Source: Trichobilharzia szidati (Eukaryota > Platyhelminthes > Trematoda > Strigeidida > Schistosomatidae). Taken from it: DNA of 64,000 nt. Positions 33,227-44,749 of the stretch are shown in pieces. Where the stretch lies: assembly GCA_944472155.2 (NCBI GenBank), contig OX235277.1:25244804-25308803 (forward strand), written 5' to 3'. Position 1 is the first letter of the stretch. Every line of letters begins with the position of its first letter. A program made the translations under genes and the position numbers. The notes beneath the pieces were generated by a model. It did no database searches. It was not told where the DNA came from and saw only the letters and a program-made list of their open reading frames with translations.

Positions 33227-34204
33227 GTAATCGCCTTAAATAAATTTACTTAGAAAGTCTGGTTAAACCGCTAGCCTCTCTAATCTTCTCTCCGTTAAAA
33301 TGCACATTTGTTTACCCTATCTCATGTTATTCACAAGCACGTCAGCTTACAAATAAGTTTCAAACTACGGCTATGTCTTCTTCGGAGAAAATGAAGAAAA
33401 AACACTGCAAATTACAACAACACAATCTCGATGGAACAATATTGCTTCAAACAATTTATTACTTCCGAATAATTCACTTAAAAATTCTGCACAATGTGCA
33501 AATTCTTCTCAGTAGAACATGCTGAAAATTGTGCAAAATGTATTAAGAACACAATATTCAGCAAAAAGTCTCTTCTCAACGATTTTATTATTAAGCTGTA
33601 CAATCGTATATATATGGTTTTTTAAGAAATTGTATCAGGTGAGGGAATTAGATCTCCCAGCACTGCAGAACGTGGGACAGTGATCTGCAGTATACCCCAA
33701 ACATTCTGCTGCGCGCCCGAAGTCTGCCCCAAACAGCTGTTTCATTTAGCCAAGAAAGTATCATAAGACACTGATTAGTATGTGACTGTAAGGACGACTT
33801 TATCAGACAACAATGCATCATACATATATATATATAGACATTTCTCAATCACAAAAAATTGGGTTAAGTCAACGGTGAAGTTAATCACTACAGTTGGTTA
33901 TATAATATTGAAGATCAATCAACAAAAAATTATCATACCCACAACACAAACCGCAAATTGCAACACAGAATCTTCTACCCCTGAATTCAATCCCTTTAAA
34001 ATGTATATTTCGGTTTGAGCCAGTTCCTATTAGTGTCTGTCTTTTTGCACTAAGAGTATTACATTGTTTCATTGGATACTAGTAACTTGTGCAATGTGTC
34101 TACTCCTTTGTTTCGTACAGACTGAGTCCCATAAGTCAGGTTTGTAATGTGGCCACCATGCCACTCTAGGTGGCTTACCATCATGGTGCACTGTGAATTG
34201 TTGC

Positions 34205-34440
34205 CATTCGATAGTTGGAGGCAATTGGCCACAAGAAGCCTTCACTAGACCTAGTTTTCGTGCAAATTGGCAACCACTGGTCAGCAAGGCGTATCTGCAA
34301 CTGCCTTGAAGGAACTCATGTCCTTTCTGAGATTCGATCCCGCGTCACTCAATGCTACGTGCAGTCAGAGACGTTACCACTGAGCTAGTTATTCGAGCTG
34401 GCTCGCGATTGACCTCCTGTAGTACTGTATTGGATGACTT
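34205..34440 (-). repeat. tRNA-derived SINE-like repeat (second family)
   Basis: On the minus strand CTAGCTCAGTGGTAACG is close to a canonical A box and GGGATCGAATCTC to a B box. The downstream body continues to about 34205. The same unit was the target of the CR1 insertion (7649/10293) and recurs inverted at 10425-10545. Confidence 0.65.
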
Positions 34441-34580
34441 CATTGAACACAAGTAACTTGTGTGAGATGTGTACTGTCCTTTCTTTGTTGCAGACTGAGT
34501 TCCATCAGTCAGTCAGCTTATATTAAAAGTTACAAGTTTCTTGGATTTGAAAAATCACACTGCGTATTATTTTTATTCAG

Positions 34581-34589
34581 CATTCAAGG
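34581..34589 (+). CDS. MEG micro-exon (9 bp)
   Basis: Acceptor GCGTATTATTTTTATTCAG, exon CATTCAAGG, donor GTAAGA. Phase 1: Phe-Lys after the split codon. Confidence 0.58.
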
Positions 34590-35385
34590 GTAAGACGTGT
34601 ATTTCAATTTAAATATGTTTGATTCCACTTATACACATTCGAATGAAGATAATTTTAAAGTGGGGATGTTTCTTTTATGATCGACAATGACTAGCTGTAG
34701 AATCCAAGATGACCATTTCATCCTATTTGAGGAACTCATCAGCTAGATACTCCTGGTATCCCAAGTGAGTGAGTGAGTGATGATGTTCTCATCTGAGCTC
34801 GAATCCAGTAGCCATCATTTCTAACACCGAGGCGTTATCAACCAAACTACTTGGGTGACGAGAGAACAGAATTGACTTAAAGATACAATCAATATCCTTC
34901 AGTTTATATATAAAACGAAATAAAATACTTTATCGTTTGTGTAATTTATCGAGTGTTACTAAGGTGTAGTCATGTTTTTTATGTATGTATTTTAGAGGAG
35001 ATGAGTGAGTTTCTAGGCAGACACATTTGATATTGGCAAACGGTGGTTTGATGGTAGACTACATGTCAAATATGCACTGGGATGGGTCCAGTTTCAGACT
35101 GGTACATCCTTAAACCTGGATTAATCGGCAGTAATTCCAGTAAGAGGGCCAGAAGGATAGTTGTGAGACCAGCAACTCCACTCAGGAAAAGGAATAGCGC
35201 CATTAAAACTTCGAACTTTAAGCATGAGGCTCTGTTTTCCACCTGGAATGAGAATACTGAGATAAAGCTGCTAACATTTACTGCCTCTTCGTTAAAAATA
35301 CCTCTATTCACACATTCGGCATTTAATGCAACACAACTAGCATTATCAACTATGTATATAAGGCCAAATGTCGAGAAGTGATTTC

Positions 35386-35905
35386 GGCAAAACCACCACA
35401 TTGAACTTGAACAACCAATCAGGATTCAGATGCAAAAGAGTGCCACAATCATTGATAATTACACTAAAAAATATTGCAAACATGACTTTACACTGTGCAT
35501 TTGAGGCCTATGTGTTGTAAGAATGTCTTCCAGTCACTACACAGATGATCTATATAGGCACCATGCAATGCGCAATATATCCATTCATCCAGGTGACTGT
35601 AGGTCACGCTACTTTGAGATTCACTGATAATTCTGACACTATTCACCAACCTACTCCTAACTCTAACTATAATCCTAACTTCAGCCCTTAATCTAACGTT
35701 AATCTTAAACGCTACAGACCTATCTAACAGTATAGATTTACGGAATATGTACCTAGTAAATAAGCAAAACACTGTATCTGTCCTGTCCAAGTCCAAAAAG
35801 ACAGGCATGATTTGATTTTGAATGACTTTTCATAGCATTCCCTGTATCCAATCGAAGGTTGACTTTTGAAGGACCTTGACTTTGGCTATGATATGTCGGC
35901 ATGAT
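35386..35905. repeat. Dispersed 0.5-kb repeat, copy 1
   Basis: Direct copy of 47268-47775. Both start near GGCAAAACC(A/G)CCACA and end near TGAAAGGACCTTGACTTT. Both contain a degenerate CCTAACTCTAACTATAATCC block. No coding content or clear terminal inverted repeats. Confidence 0.65.
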
Positions 35906-35934
35906 TTCCAGTGTCTAGAACACTAATCCCATAT

Positions 35935-36520
35935 TAGTTTGTTTATTAGATATAACACACAGTGAAACAGTATTATTTACTGGATGACGTTTCGAACAAA
36001 ATTTATTGTTCATAATCATATCAGTTATAATCACACGATTTCGAAACTTGAGTTTTATAGTTTTCTTTGTTCTCTCCTGTTTGTCGTCGTAGAGGTAGTA
36101 GAATTTTCCAGATATCTGGGACAAGTGTTGAATCATTCCTTTTACACGTATTTGCAGTTGATTCGATAAATAAATCTCCTTTTGTTAATCTCTCCCTGCA
36201 CCCTGTGACATAAGATTTTAAAACTGTCATCTTATCTGGTCCCATCCTATTGTATGGTTGTGTGTAACTGAATGTAATGCTAAGGTTGAACTATTCTCTA
36301 GATTTCTTATCTCATTTGGGCCAACTAGTCTAGATTTTGCTAGGTGTTTATGCTCGGATAGTCTGACTGCCCCTGTTCTACTACTTTGACCTATGTATTT
36401 GACCTGACAGTCATTGCAGGGTATTAGATACATCAAAGGCTCCACATGATCCTCTAACCGACAAAACGTGTTTCTAATTGAGTTTGTGGGTTTGATTGTC
36501 ACTTTTATTCCTGCCTTGTT
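35935..36520 (-). pseudogene. PLE family C GIY-YIG endonuclease and terminal region
   Basis: Minus-strand frame 36502-36227 has YLIPCNDCQVKYIGQSSRTG, EHKHLAKSRLVGPNEI and HSVTHNHTIGWDQI. A shifted frame (36245-36021) gives FIESTANTCKRNDSTLVPDI. The terminal segment at 35940-36050 contains GAAACGTCATCCAGTAAATA and recurs at 41690-41760. Confidence 0.75.
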
Positions 36521-36692
36521 GAGAATTCTCCGTCTCCGAGGTTTCCAAGGTTCCTTCCTTGTATGGAATTACTACTGATGATTTGGATTCCTTATTGTTG
36601 GTGTTGTCTTGCGCATGTTTGACATGCATGTTATCATATTCTATAGAAAACTAGTTTACTAGTGAAATTGACACATTCTTATTTTTATATAG

Positions 36693-36701
36693 GAAGGTTC
36701 A
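36693..36701 (+). CDS. MEG micro-exon (9 bp)
   Basis: Strong acceptor ACATTCTTATTTTTATATAG, exon GAAGGTTCA, consensus donor GTAAGT. Phase 1: Arg-Phe after the split Gly codon. Confidence 0.62.
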
Positions 36702-36814
36702 GTAAGTTATATCATAGTTCCTGTGTCTTTAAAATGAATGAAATGGCCGTATTTTCTTTACTTATTCAAAGACATTTAATGTATAAGTACTATGGTGGTT
36801 TACGACACTTCTTT

Positions 36815-37445
36815 CACTTACCTGGGTAGAACCCTTTCAACTACAAACAGTCGGCACCGAGGAGGATATCAAAACCAGGATAGGGAAGCCTAAGCAGACC
36901 TCCATTGATCCGAAATAAATATGGAAATCCACTGCAGCCGGCACAAGGAAAATATCCAGGTATTCAACACCAATGTTAAGTCAATTCTTCTATATAGATC
37001 AAAAGGTTTGGCCAGCATGTCACAGAAAGCATTTTGAACAAGCTTCAGACCTAAATCAACAGCTGCCTTCATCCCATACTGAAGATAAAATAGATAGAAA
37101 AGATTAGCAACAATAAACCCTGGCGATGAACCAATCAAGAGCCTAATGCTTACTAAGTATGACGAAGGAAATCGACACTGGCTAGTGAGACTACTGAGTG
37201 ACATCGTGTGCCAGGAAGTGCTTTGAATGGAACCCATATGGGAGATGATGAGTTGGGCGTCCAAGAATGACGTAAAGAAGATTGTGCAAAGGGGGGAATG
37301 ATAGCTTGTGAAGAGCAGTGGGGGCAGCTGAAGGGGACTGCAGATGATAGGATAAAATAGAGATGTTCTGTTGAATCCCTTTGTTTCACTTGGAACCAAA
37401 AGGAATAATAATGACTACAATAATAATAATTATAATAATAGGTCA
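36815..37445 (+). pseudogene. RTE-clade retrotransposon 3' fragment
   Basis: CAGTCGGCACCGAGGAGGAT onward matches the RTE RT C-terminus, now broken by stops. The 3' UTR GTTTCACTTGGAACCAAAAG ends in a TAATAATAATTATAATAATA tail at 37445. Confidence 0.7.
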
Positions 37446-37679
37446 CGTAGAAGTCCTGTGCCATTGTTGGTTTACATTCTGTTAACCTTTTTATTGATCC
37501 AAAAGGAGAAGCATGTGAGTCTAATTTTGATACGCTATTCTGACTCTACACTATTTTAAAATTCAAAGCAAAGTGGTAGTGAAAGGATCTTTGAAATAGT
37601 ACTAACTAGCTATCAACAAATTCATGAGTCTTTTCAAGTATTGCTCTTGTAGGGATTTTGTTTGATTGGATGAAGGACT

Positions 37680-37930
37680 TCATCGTGGTCTGATATCAGT
37701 TAGAGAACCACTGGAAAACCTAGGAATAATAGATAGTTGTTTCGTCTTAGTTTGAGACTGTTTAGGAGTATGCACCCGCTCGCCTTGTAAGCAGAAGGTC
37801 CTGGCTTCAAACCACGGTGGGTACGTACTGTGAAGAGTTCCAAACTAGGTTGATGAAACAGCTGTCCAGTACTCCCAGTTGGTTTTCCAATGGTTCTCAA
37901 ACTGATGTCAGTTCACGATGAAATCCTCTA
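37680..37930. repeat. tRNA-derived SINE-like repeat, foldback pair
   Basis: TGATATCAGTTAGAGAACCA at the left and GGTTCTCAAACTGATGTCAG at the right are inverted copies of the SINE end. Between them are the CCTTGTAAGCAGAAGGTCCT block and the GGGTACGTACTG block. Confidence 0.55.
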
Positions 37931-38256
37931 CCCAATTCCTGAGTCATTGTATGACATAATGACTTTCAATTGTTGATTTGAAGAGAGTTGACTGATTTAA
38001 AATCATATTACAAACAAACACCAGTTAAAGCATCAATGGAAACCAAAAGAAACTGTAGAGTTGTTTCGTTCTAGTTTAGAACTTTTCCTCGGTAGGCACT
38101 CATGACTCCGTCGCGAATACAACCTTGAATATTGCGCTACAAGGCAGACTAGGGCGGATTATATATTGACTTACAGTAGTGCAATATAGCATGAATTTAT
38201 AGAAGTAGGAATTTTATTGGGACATCTAACGATGTTCTATTGACTGAATGTCATAT

Positions 38257-38609
38257 TGTGGTGAGAGCTGTCTGCTAGCCAAAATTCATAGACAACAGTT
38301 TACGTCTATCTTTACGTCCTAAATCTTGGTCATGAGATAAAGCAAGAACAAAGACTAACCTCGAGGAACTCAACAACCAATCACGGAAGACTGAACGTGG
38401 GTGGATACGATTCGCAGACATACCACTGGACTGTGTAAGAAACGGCAACAAAGAAATGATAGAATAACCTTCAGCGGGAAAACACCTAGTCAGAAGACGT
38501 GACCTCTCTGCTAATAATAACGAATAATAATATACATAAAAATCTATAAATATCTCTTGATTTTCTCAATAAGCGATCTGTTGCCTGGCCAATGTCTTCT
38601 GTCGCTACA
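38257..38609 (+). repeat. Solo LTR (353 bp) with 4-bp target duplication
   Basis: Starts TGTGGTGAGAGC and ends GTCGCTACA, giving TG..CA termini. Flanked by ATAT on both sides (38253-38256 and 38610-38613). A weak polyadenylation-like AATAAG precedes the end. Other copies are at 2442, 24834, 39533 and about 46430. The internal domain is not in this window, so gypsy-like versus BEL-like is unresolved. Confidence 0.75.
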
Positions 38610-38613
38610 ATAT

Positions 38614-39532
38614 TACCCATAATATACTTGATAATTTGAGATGATGAGCTTCTTACCTGATCGACCCGCGAGATTACTGTTATAATCCCTATTCATAACA
38701 ACAACGACACGATACGATACCACTGAACTTGGAAAGTAAGAGGTCATAAAGACAGACAGTTGACGTGTAGAGCTTTTATTGTCTCGAATCAACAGCGAAT
38801 AGGGCTGACAGCAATTTTTTTATGAGAAAGAGGAGTTATTACAAGGAGGAATGAAGATGTGCAAAAAGTACATGGAGTACAAATCAAATTCACACTTTTC
38901 TAATTAGTTAGCAATTTGCGGTGTAAACAGTTTGAAGTGTAAAATTTCACCGAAATTTCATTTAGAAACCGAAATTATTCAAATAACTCACAATATGTGA
39001 TCTGCTTTATGCCATAAATGGTAGTTGAGAAAGTAAACTTAACTCCATTCAGCTATATACTAGTGATTGAGTATTTGTATACCATTTATGTCACCCAACG
39101 AATAGTGCCTAATAACCAGTCAAATCTAAGTGATTCAAGCACCGAAAAGCCATTTCTCTTGCTATGGACCAAGCTTATCAGTAGTATACCCGATTCGACT
39201 CAGCTCAGAGAGTCTAATAAGTTCAAACACGCTTGCTTTTGTGATTACCACTTATCGTATCACGTAGATCACATATTGTGATCTCAATAATTTATTTTCC
39301 AGAGGAAACTGTAGAGAAGATTTCACCTCCCCCAACTGCGTAAATTGGAAATGTAGAGTTAATTTGTAAATTATGAATTTGATGAGTGATAATACCAGGC
39401 CGCTTAAGTAGCTAGCCAGAAATCGATTGCTTTCAACTGACTCGGCTCTCTGAGATCAGTTAAACCCTGTACACCATTAATGATCTCAGTCGCAAACGTG
39501 AGCACTGCTCGTTGACATGAGTGGTATACAGC
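38614..39532. other. Unassigned, with one 87-codon frame
   Basis: The plus-strand frame 39018-39281 starts at an ATG and reads MVVEKVNLTPFSYILVIEYL and later LSDSSTEKPFLLLWTKLIS. Composition is protein-like, but no family is recognised and no splice context is evident. At 39303 a good acceptor (AATTTATTTTCCAG) opens a short frame EETVEKISPPPTA then stop, an alternative 3' exon candidate for the MEG. Confidence 0.25.
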
Positions 39533-39876
39533 TGTAGTGAGAGCTGGCTGCTAGCCGAAATTGGCAGATAGTAATTTACGTCAATGTTTACGTCCCCAAT
39601 GTTGGTCATGAGAAAAATAAGAACAAAGACCGATTCAACAACCAGTCACAGCAGACTGCGTAGGTGGATACAATTTGCAGATAGATAATCTGAACTTCAA
39701 TGAACGGCCACAAAGAGATGAGACAAAGAGAGAGACGTTCAGCGAGAAACCACCGATCAGAAGACTGTGTTTGTTTACCCCCAATAATCTACAATAATGT
39801 ACATGAAAATCTAAAAATATGTGTTGATTTCTTAAATAAAGTATCTGTTGCCTGGCCCTGGTCTTCTGTTGTTACA
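39533..39876 (+). repeat. Solo LTR (second copy, same family)
   Basis: TGTAGTGAGAGCTGG to TCTGTTGTTACA. AATAAA lies at 39835 near the end, as expected for the R region of an LTR. The flanks (CAGC and CAAT) do not give a clear duplication. Confidence 0.7.
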
Positions 39877-40056
39877 CAATTACTCATCTTGACCAATCAG
39901 TTGACTTATTTTTTATTCATGGTATGTATACATTGTGATTTAATTGTATACCTTTTAAGATTTAAAGATGCAGTAACATTCATCATGTTACTAAATGAAG
40001 TAATATTTCTTACAAGAATTAAATACCCGTTATCATATTTTTTCTAATTAAAACAG

Positions 40057-40065
40057 CATATGAAG
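40057..40065 (+). CDS. MEG micro-exon (9 bp)
   Basis: Acceptor CATATTTTTTCTAATTAAAACAG, exon CATATGAAG, donor GTGAGT. Phase 1: Tyr-Glu after the split codon. Confidence 0.52.
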
Positions 40066-40334
40066 GTGAGTTCTTTCTTTATTCATGGAGAAAATAATTT
40101 CTACAAGCCTAATACACTTTCGAATGCTCAATCAGGGGAGGCATTTTCTAGGTTTGTATGGAACAGCCTTTTATGGTGTTAATCTGTGGATAAAAACTGG
40201 TGCTTCAGGTATCAGGATAATACTTCAGTACGCAAACGTAAACTCGACACACTGATTAATGAAATACGCGAGAATATATATATATGGAAGTATTATCGAC
40301 TCTAGCGATTCTGCTTACCTAATCTGGAAACTGC

Positions 40335-41440
40335 TTGCACACCTTGAGGTACCCTTGATCTTTATCACTCTCATTGAACAACTAGATGAAAATAACCCCT
40401 GTCAGATGATCTACGACTTAAAACTCACCGAAGCCTCTGAAGGGAAGAGGGAAGTACAACAAAACTGTCGATTATCACCAAGGATATTCCTAATTGTGTT
40501 GGACTGGGTTGTGTGGAAGACTGTGCATGGGAGCGAGAAGGCAGGAATACTTTGGACCAATAAGAAGACTGTAGAAGATTTGTACTTCGTGGCCGACTTT
40601 TGTCTAATGTCATACAACTTGGAAGACTTACAGGCGAAAAAACCAACAATCTGGCAGAAGTAACAGGCGGGAAGAAGACAGGATATCAAGTAAACACTGA
40701 GAAGACAGAGGTGATGAAGAAACCTAACAAACGGCAACAGCAACTACCAACCACCATCGACAGGAGGAATTTGAAAGAGGTCACTTTCTTCACTTTTCCG
40801 GCTAGGCATCATCGTTTCAACTGCAAGCACGCTGCATGGATGAGGATGTTAAAACCAGGATCGGAAAGGCAGCAGAGATTTTTATCATTCTGAAATCAGT
40901 GTGGAAATCTTCTGCATTCTACAGAGTGAAGGACAAAATTCCGATTTTAAACACTTATTCAGGAGGAACTGGATATGATCATTCTATGCAAATTTCGAGA
41001 CTGTCCGTTCATGTCCATTCATCCAGTTCTTCTATCTAGGTCAGAAACTTAGCGTGCACTTCATGAAAAGCATTTTGAACAGGCTCCTGCATACTTTTAA
41101 CAACAGCTGTCTTTGAACAATGATTTTGCCGACTAGATGGCAGTCTGAAAAAATTAGCATTCAAAAGATCTGGAAAGAAACCAATCACGGACTTATTGTT
41201 CAACAAATAATCCAGAGAAAAGGGAGATGGTGTGGACACATGCTGAGGAGACCGTTGGGTGACGTCCCTTGCTAAGCACAGCCTCGAGTGGAAACCGAGT
41301 TAGGAACTGTGGGTTGGGCGTCGCTTCGAGGAGGACATGGAAGAAATCGTGTTGAAGAGGACTGCATAAGACAGGAAAAATGAAGACGTGCTTTTGAAGT
41401 CTCATGTTCCACTTAGAACCTAAGGGAATAATGTTAATGA
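40335..41440 (+). pseudogene. RTE-clade retrotransposon, RT core to 3' end (decayed)
   Basis: The frame at 40259-40663 includes QQNCRLSPRIFLIVLDWVV (box B region, GVRQGC lost) and VEDLYFVADFCLMSYNLEDL, the degraded FADD box. Shifted frames follow (40600-40893, 40836-41039) and a 3' UTR ends near 41440 with GAATAATGTTAATG. Confidence 0.75.
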
Positions 41441-41616
41441 ATATAATCCTTCTAACTGCTAACTGACCAATATTAGCGTAATCATCTCTTCATGATAAAA
41501 CGCCTCTGTCAAGGTGGAAAATGCCAAGAATTACGTCAAATTTGGTGATAAAAATCCCTCAGATTTTAGTCAGTGAAAAGACGCCAAAGTATTTGCTCCA
41601 AATTATATAATTTTGT

Positions 41617-41800
41617 TTAATTCAACATCCAAAGTACTTTTGTAAATGTGTAAAACTTCGACACTGCGGTAGTATAAAATTCCATATTGCCACGTTTATG
41701 GGATATATATTCACACAGTGAAACAGGATTTTTTACTGGATGATAGGGTTCTGAATACAGGTTATAATTATTTATAACCATTTCATCAATCGTAACCACA
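41617..41800 (-). repeat. PLE family C terminal fragment
   Basis: CACACAGTGAAACAGGATTT and TTTTTACTGGATGA match the family C end at 35950-35990 with decay. Confidence 0.5.
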
Positions 41801-41807
41801 CAACTGT

Positions 41808-41990
41808 GGCGAGTTGGTCATCAGTGCGAAGGTGACATGGAGGTGGTCATGCGAAGGGAAGATGAAAGTATATGAGTAGACGTAAAGCCAGGTGAAAACA
41901 TGGGCAGAGAACCGAACGCAATGGAGACGTGCGGCCGAAGCCCTATATTCCCCTAGGAATCAAAGGAAACAACAATAATGATAATATTAT
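41808..41990 (+). pseudogene. RTE-clade 3' UTR fragment
   Basis: GGCGAGTTGGTCATCAGTGC through CCTAGGAATCAAAGGAAAC to an ATAATAATATTAT tail, matching 4395-4545. Confidence 0.65.
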
Positions 41991-42104
41991 TATAAGAGGG
42001 AGGACAGAGAAATATGAAAATCCAGCTTCTCATCTGTAGACCTACAAGTGAGATAGTTATGAATAACAAACCTCGTCATCTGGTAAATAATAATAATGCC
42101 CATA

Positions 42105-42885
42105 TATGATGAAGATTTGTAGCTCAGCTGGATGATTTTGTTATGGTTGTGTTCTCTGAGCCGGATAGTTAATTTGCGAAGCTTTCATTGTCCTACTAGG
42201 CAACATCTTCAGTGCATACTTCAATTTGATGCAGTGAGCTTTTAGATTTCTCCAGGAGTTTATTAGTCATCTCCCCTGGTGAACTTGAACATGAATGGTT
42301 ATTTTTGTGTGTTTTCACACCCTCTAGGATACTTGTATTGGAACTGATTGTTTCTTTGACTTGAACTTTGACCCTTTGTGTGTGAGATTTCCTTCTTATC
42401 GGTCAGTAAATTTTGTGTCTATGTGTCTATTGATTGACGATTCACTGGAATACCAGGCAGGCTTCTAAAAATTCTTCAGCATTCTTGGTGCTCTTTCCTC
42501 TGTCTAATATTTGAACGTTTTCCTAGTCGAAATGATGTCCGTGGTTGTCTGTATGTAGTGACATGAGGCAGTGAATGTCATGCCTTTGACGGCTAGATTA
42601 TTTTCATGGCTAGGAAGACGAAGGGGACGTTCACTTTGGCAGTTGCTACAATTTATTTTGTAGATGACGTCGGCTTTATCTTCTTTCGTTGTTAAGTCTT
42701 TTGGTTCACACAGAACTCAGTGAAGCTATTTTGTTGGTTTGTATGCGAAGTCAATTCCTAAAGGTTTGAAAAGTCTTGCAGTGATTTCTGAGGTGTCCTT
42801 TACATAGAGCAGGGCGATTTTCTTTGCGCTTTCCTTGGGGGCCTTTAATTTGATAAAGAACACAACCACATCAAAATAATAATAC
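42105..42885 (-). pseudogene. PLE family D endonuclease with foldback ends
   Basis: On the minus strand ADVIYKINCSNCQ is a PLE endonuclease start, although the YIGQ motif is deleted. A later block, AWYSSESSINRHIDTKFTDR, is typical of its C-terminus. Frames are shifted. The terminal segment (42105-42260) carries a stem-loop described under findings, and AACACAACCACATCAAAAT at the right end (42860) is its inverted partner. Confidence 0.7.
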
Positions 42886-43029
42886 CGTTTCACTGTATAA
42901 TAATTTATCCAGTAAACAAATTAATATGGAATCAAAATACATTAGTTTCATCAGATGTCGCTGCGATTAAATCGATATGAAAACAATGATGAATTTGAAA
43001 AATGTGTAATGTGACACAAGGTGTGGCAC

Positions 43030-43255
43030 TGTGGCGAGTGCTACTGATATTATTTATCAGTAGTATATAAATAGACGTCCATCGGCTGGAATGAAAACAG
43101 CAAATAACATGGAGAAAGAAAGAAAAAGAAAGAGAAAGAGAGCAAATGATACAGCGTTACAGGGAGATACATGAGAGACGTGAAAGGAACAGCACAAAAA
43201 GACACAACATGAAGTCCAGAAGTATCACAACATGGATGATCTGTGCAAATGGTGC
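43030..43255 (+). repeat. Dispersed repeat with TG start and TATA box, copy 1
   Basis: TGTGGCGAGTGCTACTGATA, an inverted pair (TACTGATA..TATCAGTA) and TATATAAATAG suggest an LTR start with promoter. It is followed by a purine-rich run. Its homologue is at 48803-49020. Confidence 0.45.
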
Positions 43256-43367
43256 TCTGAAGAAAAGGTTTGCATAATTAGGCTATATAGAGGTACCAGT
43301 TACTACCGTTACAGTGTGTTATATATCACAAAACTGTTTTTGTCCTGTCACTGGCTACTACTACTAC

Positions 43368-43675
43368 TAATTTTTGATGTGGTTGTGTTCTATAAGCCGG
43401 ATAGTTAATTTGCGAAGCTTTCATCGCCCTACTAGGTGACATCTTCGGCGCATACTTCAATTTGATGCAGTGAGCTTTTAGATTTCTCCAGGAGTTTATT
43501 AGTCATCTCTCCTGGTGACCTTGGACGTGATTGGTTGTTTTTGTGTGTTTTCACACCTTCTAGGTTACTTGTATTGGAACTGATTGTTTCTTTGACTTGA
43601 ACTTTGACCCTTCATGTGTGAGAACACAACCACATCAAAATCATCTACCTGAGCTACAAATCTTCTGTATCATAA
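43368..43675. repeat. PLE family D terminal foldback
   Basis: The left part copies 42130-42400 in minus orientation. The right 55 bp (GAGAACACAACCACATCAAA onward) is the inverted terminal segment. No coding part remains. Confidence 0.6.
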
Positions 43676-43767
43676 CTACTATTAATTGTTTCCAAATTTA
43701 TGCTAAAGACCTTTTTAGTTTTACGGTCATATATAATGAAGGCTGATGTTTCTGTCCTTTTTTACAG

Positions 43768-43776
43768 AACAAGATA
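43768..43776 (+). CDS. MEG micro-exon (9 bp)
   Basis: The strongest acceptor of the set (GTTTCTGTCCTTTTTTACAG), exon AACAAGATA, donor GTAAGA. Phase 1: Gln-Asp after the split codon. Confidence 0.65.
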
Positions 43777-43866
43777 GTAAGATATTGATTTAATGTTTGC
43801 TCTCAACACTAGTCAAAGAGAGCTTCTTTCCTAAGTGTTTAATTATTATTCACAATATGCATATAT

Positions 43867-44000
43867 CAGTTAGAGAACCATTGAAAACCGGAGAGTACTG
43901 GACAGCTGTTTCATCCTAGTTTGGGAATCATCGGCAGTACGCACCCACTGAGTTCGATGGTTCAATGGTTCTCTAACTGATATCAATTCGTGATCGACTC
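43867..44000 (-). repeat. tRNA-derived SINE-like fragment
   Basis: ATCAGTTAGAGAACCATTGA, GACAGCTGTTTCATCCTAGT, TACGCACCCACTGAG: the reverse orientation of the SINE at 44225-44410. Ends GGTTCTCTAACTGATATCA, so a short inverted copy follows. Confidence 0.55.
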
Positions 44001-44224
44001 GTAATAACAAAACTAACCCTTACAAACCAAACTATAGAAAATTAATCTGATGCTCGCTAGTGACTTCCTACAGGATGGAGTTTCCTGGAGTTCTAGTGAG
44101 AGGTCGTGACCAGTGAGGTCCAATTAGATGTCACGTGTGTGGATGGATTTCCCTTACGACAACATTGGTTGGAGTCGCCCTAAATCACGAATCGGTAGAA
44201 GTTGTAATTTATGAGCCATTGAAT

Positions 44225-44410
44225 CGGGCCCCAGTGGCTGAATGGTATACGAGCTCGCTGGCCTTGTACCCAGAAAGTCCTGAGTCTGAACCCTACTGTG
44301 GTGGGTACGTACTGATGAAGAGTACCAAAATAGGATGAAACAGCTGTCCAGTACTCCCATGTTTTCCAATGGTTCTCTAACGGATGTCAGCCCATGATGA
44401 AATCTTGCAA
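44225..44410 (+). repeat. tRNA-derived SINE-like repeat
   Basis: CCCCAGTGGCTGAATGGTAT is A-box-like and GAGTCTGAACCC B-box-like, about 50 bp apart, followed by a non-tRNA body (GTGGGTACGTACTGATGAAG) ending at ATGGTTCTCTAACGG. The tRNA-like part has decayed and is not a functional tRNA. Confidence 0.6.
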
Positions 44411-44492
44411 CCAATTTATGAGGACTTTTTACCCAATAAATCTTTTGCATAAATCACAGTGATACTTTTTTGTTTCCGTTTCATCTATGCAG

Positions 44493-44501
44493 GAATCTAT
44501 G
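44493..44501 (+). CDS. MEG micro-exon (9 bp)
   Basis: Acceptor TTTCCGTTTCATCTATGCAG preceded by TTTTTTG, exon GAATCTATG, donor GTAAGT. Phase 1: Ile-Tyr after the split Gly/Arg codon. A related site with a broken acceptor lies near 50420-50447. Confidence 0.62.
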
Positions 44502-44749
44502 GTAAGTTTTAAAAAAAGAACGATATTACCGATTCCTCTGATAAGGTTTTACACTTATAACAGGAAGAAACGATGATTTCAGTGAAATCTTTATTAAGTA
44601 TAATGAAGAGTCTTATCTTAGTATTGATACAGTCTTAAAACATCCTAAGGACACTGGTTAGTGGTTGAACTTAAAAATAGATAGCTTCAATTTTGATCAC
44701 GGATTGATATCAGTTAGAGAACCATTGAAAACCAAGAAGTATGCGATAT

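Noticed and set aside
34766..34782. GTGAGTGAGTGAGTGA as regulatory site or splice donor cluster
   Set aside because: A simple tetranucleotide repeat without an adjacent acceptor.
36890..37464. 169- and 103-codon minus-strand frames
   Set aside because: They are antisense shadows of the plus-strand RTE fragment at 36815-37445.
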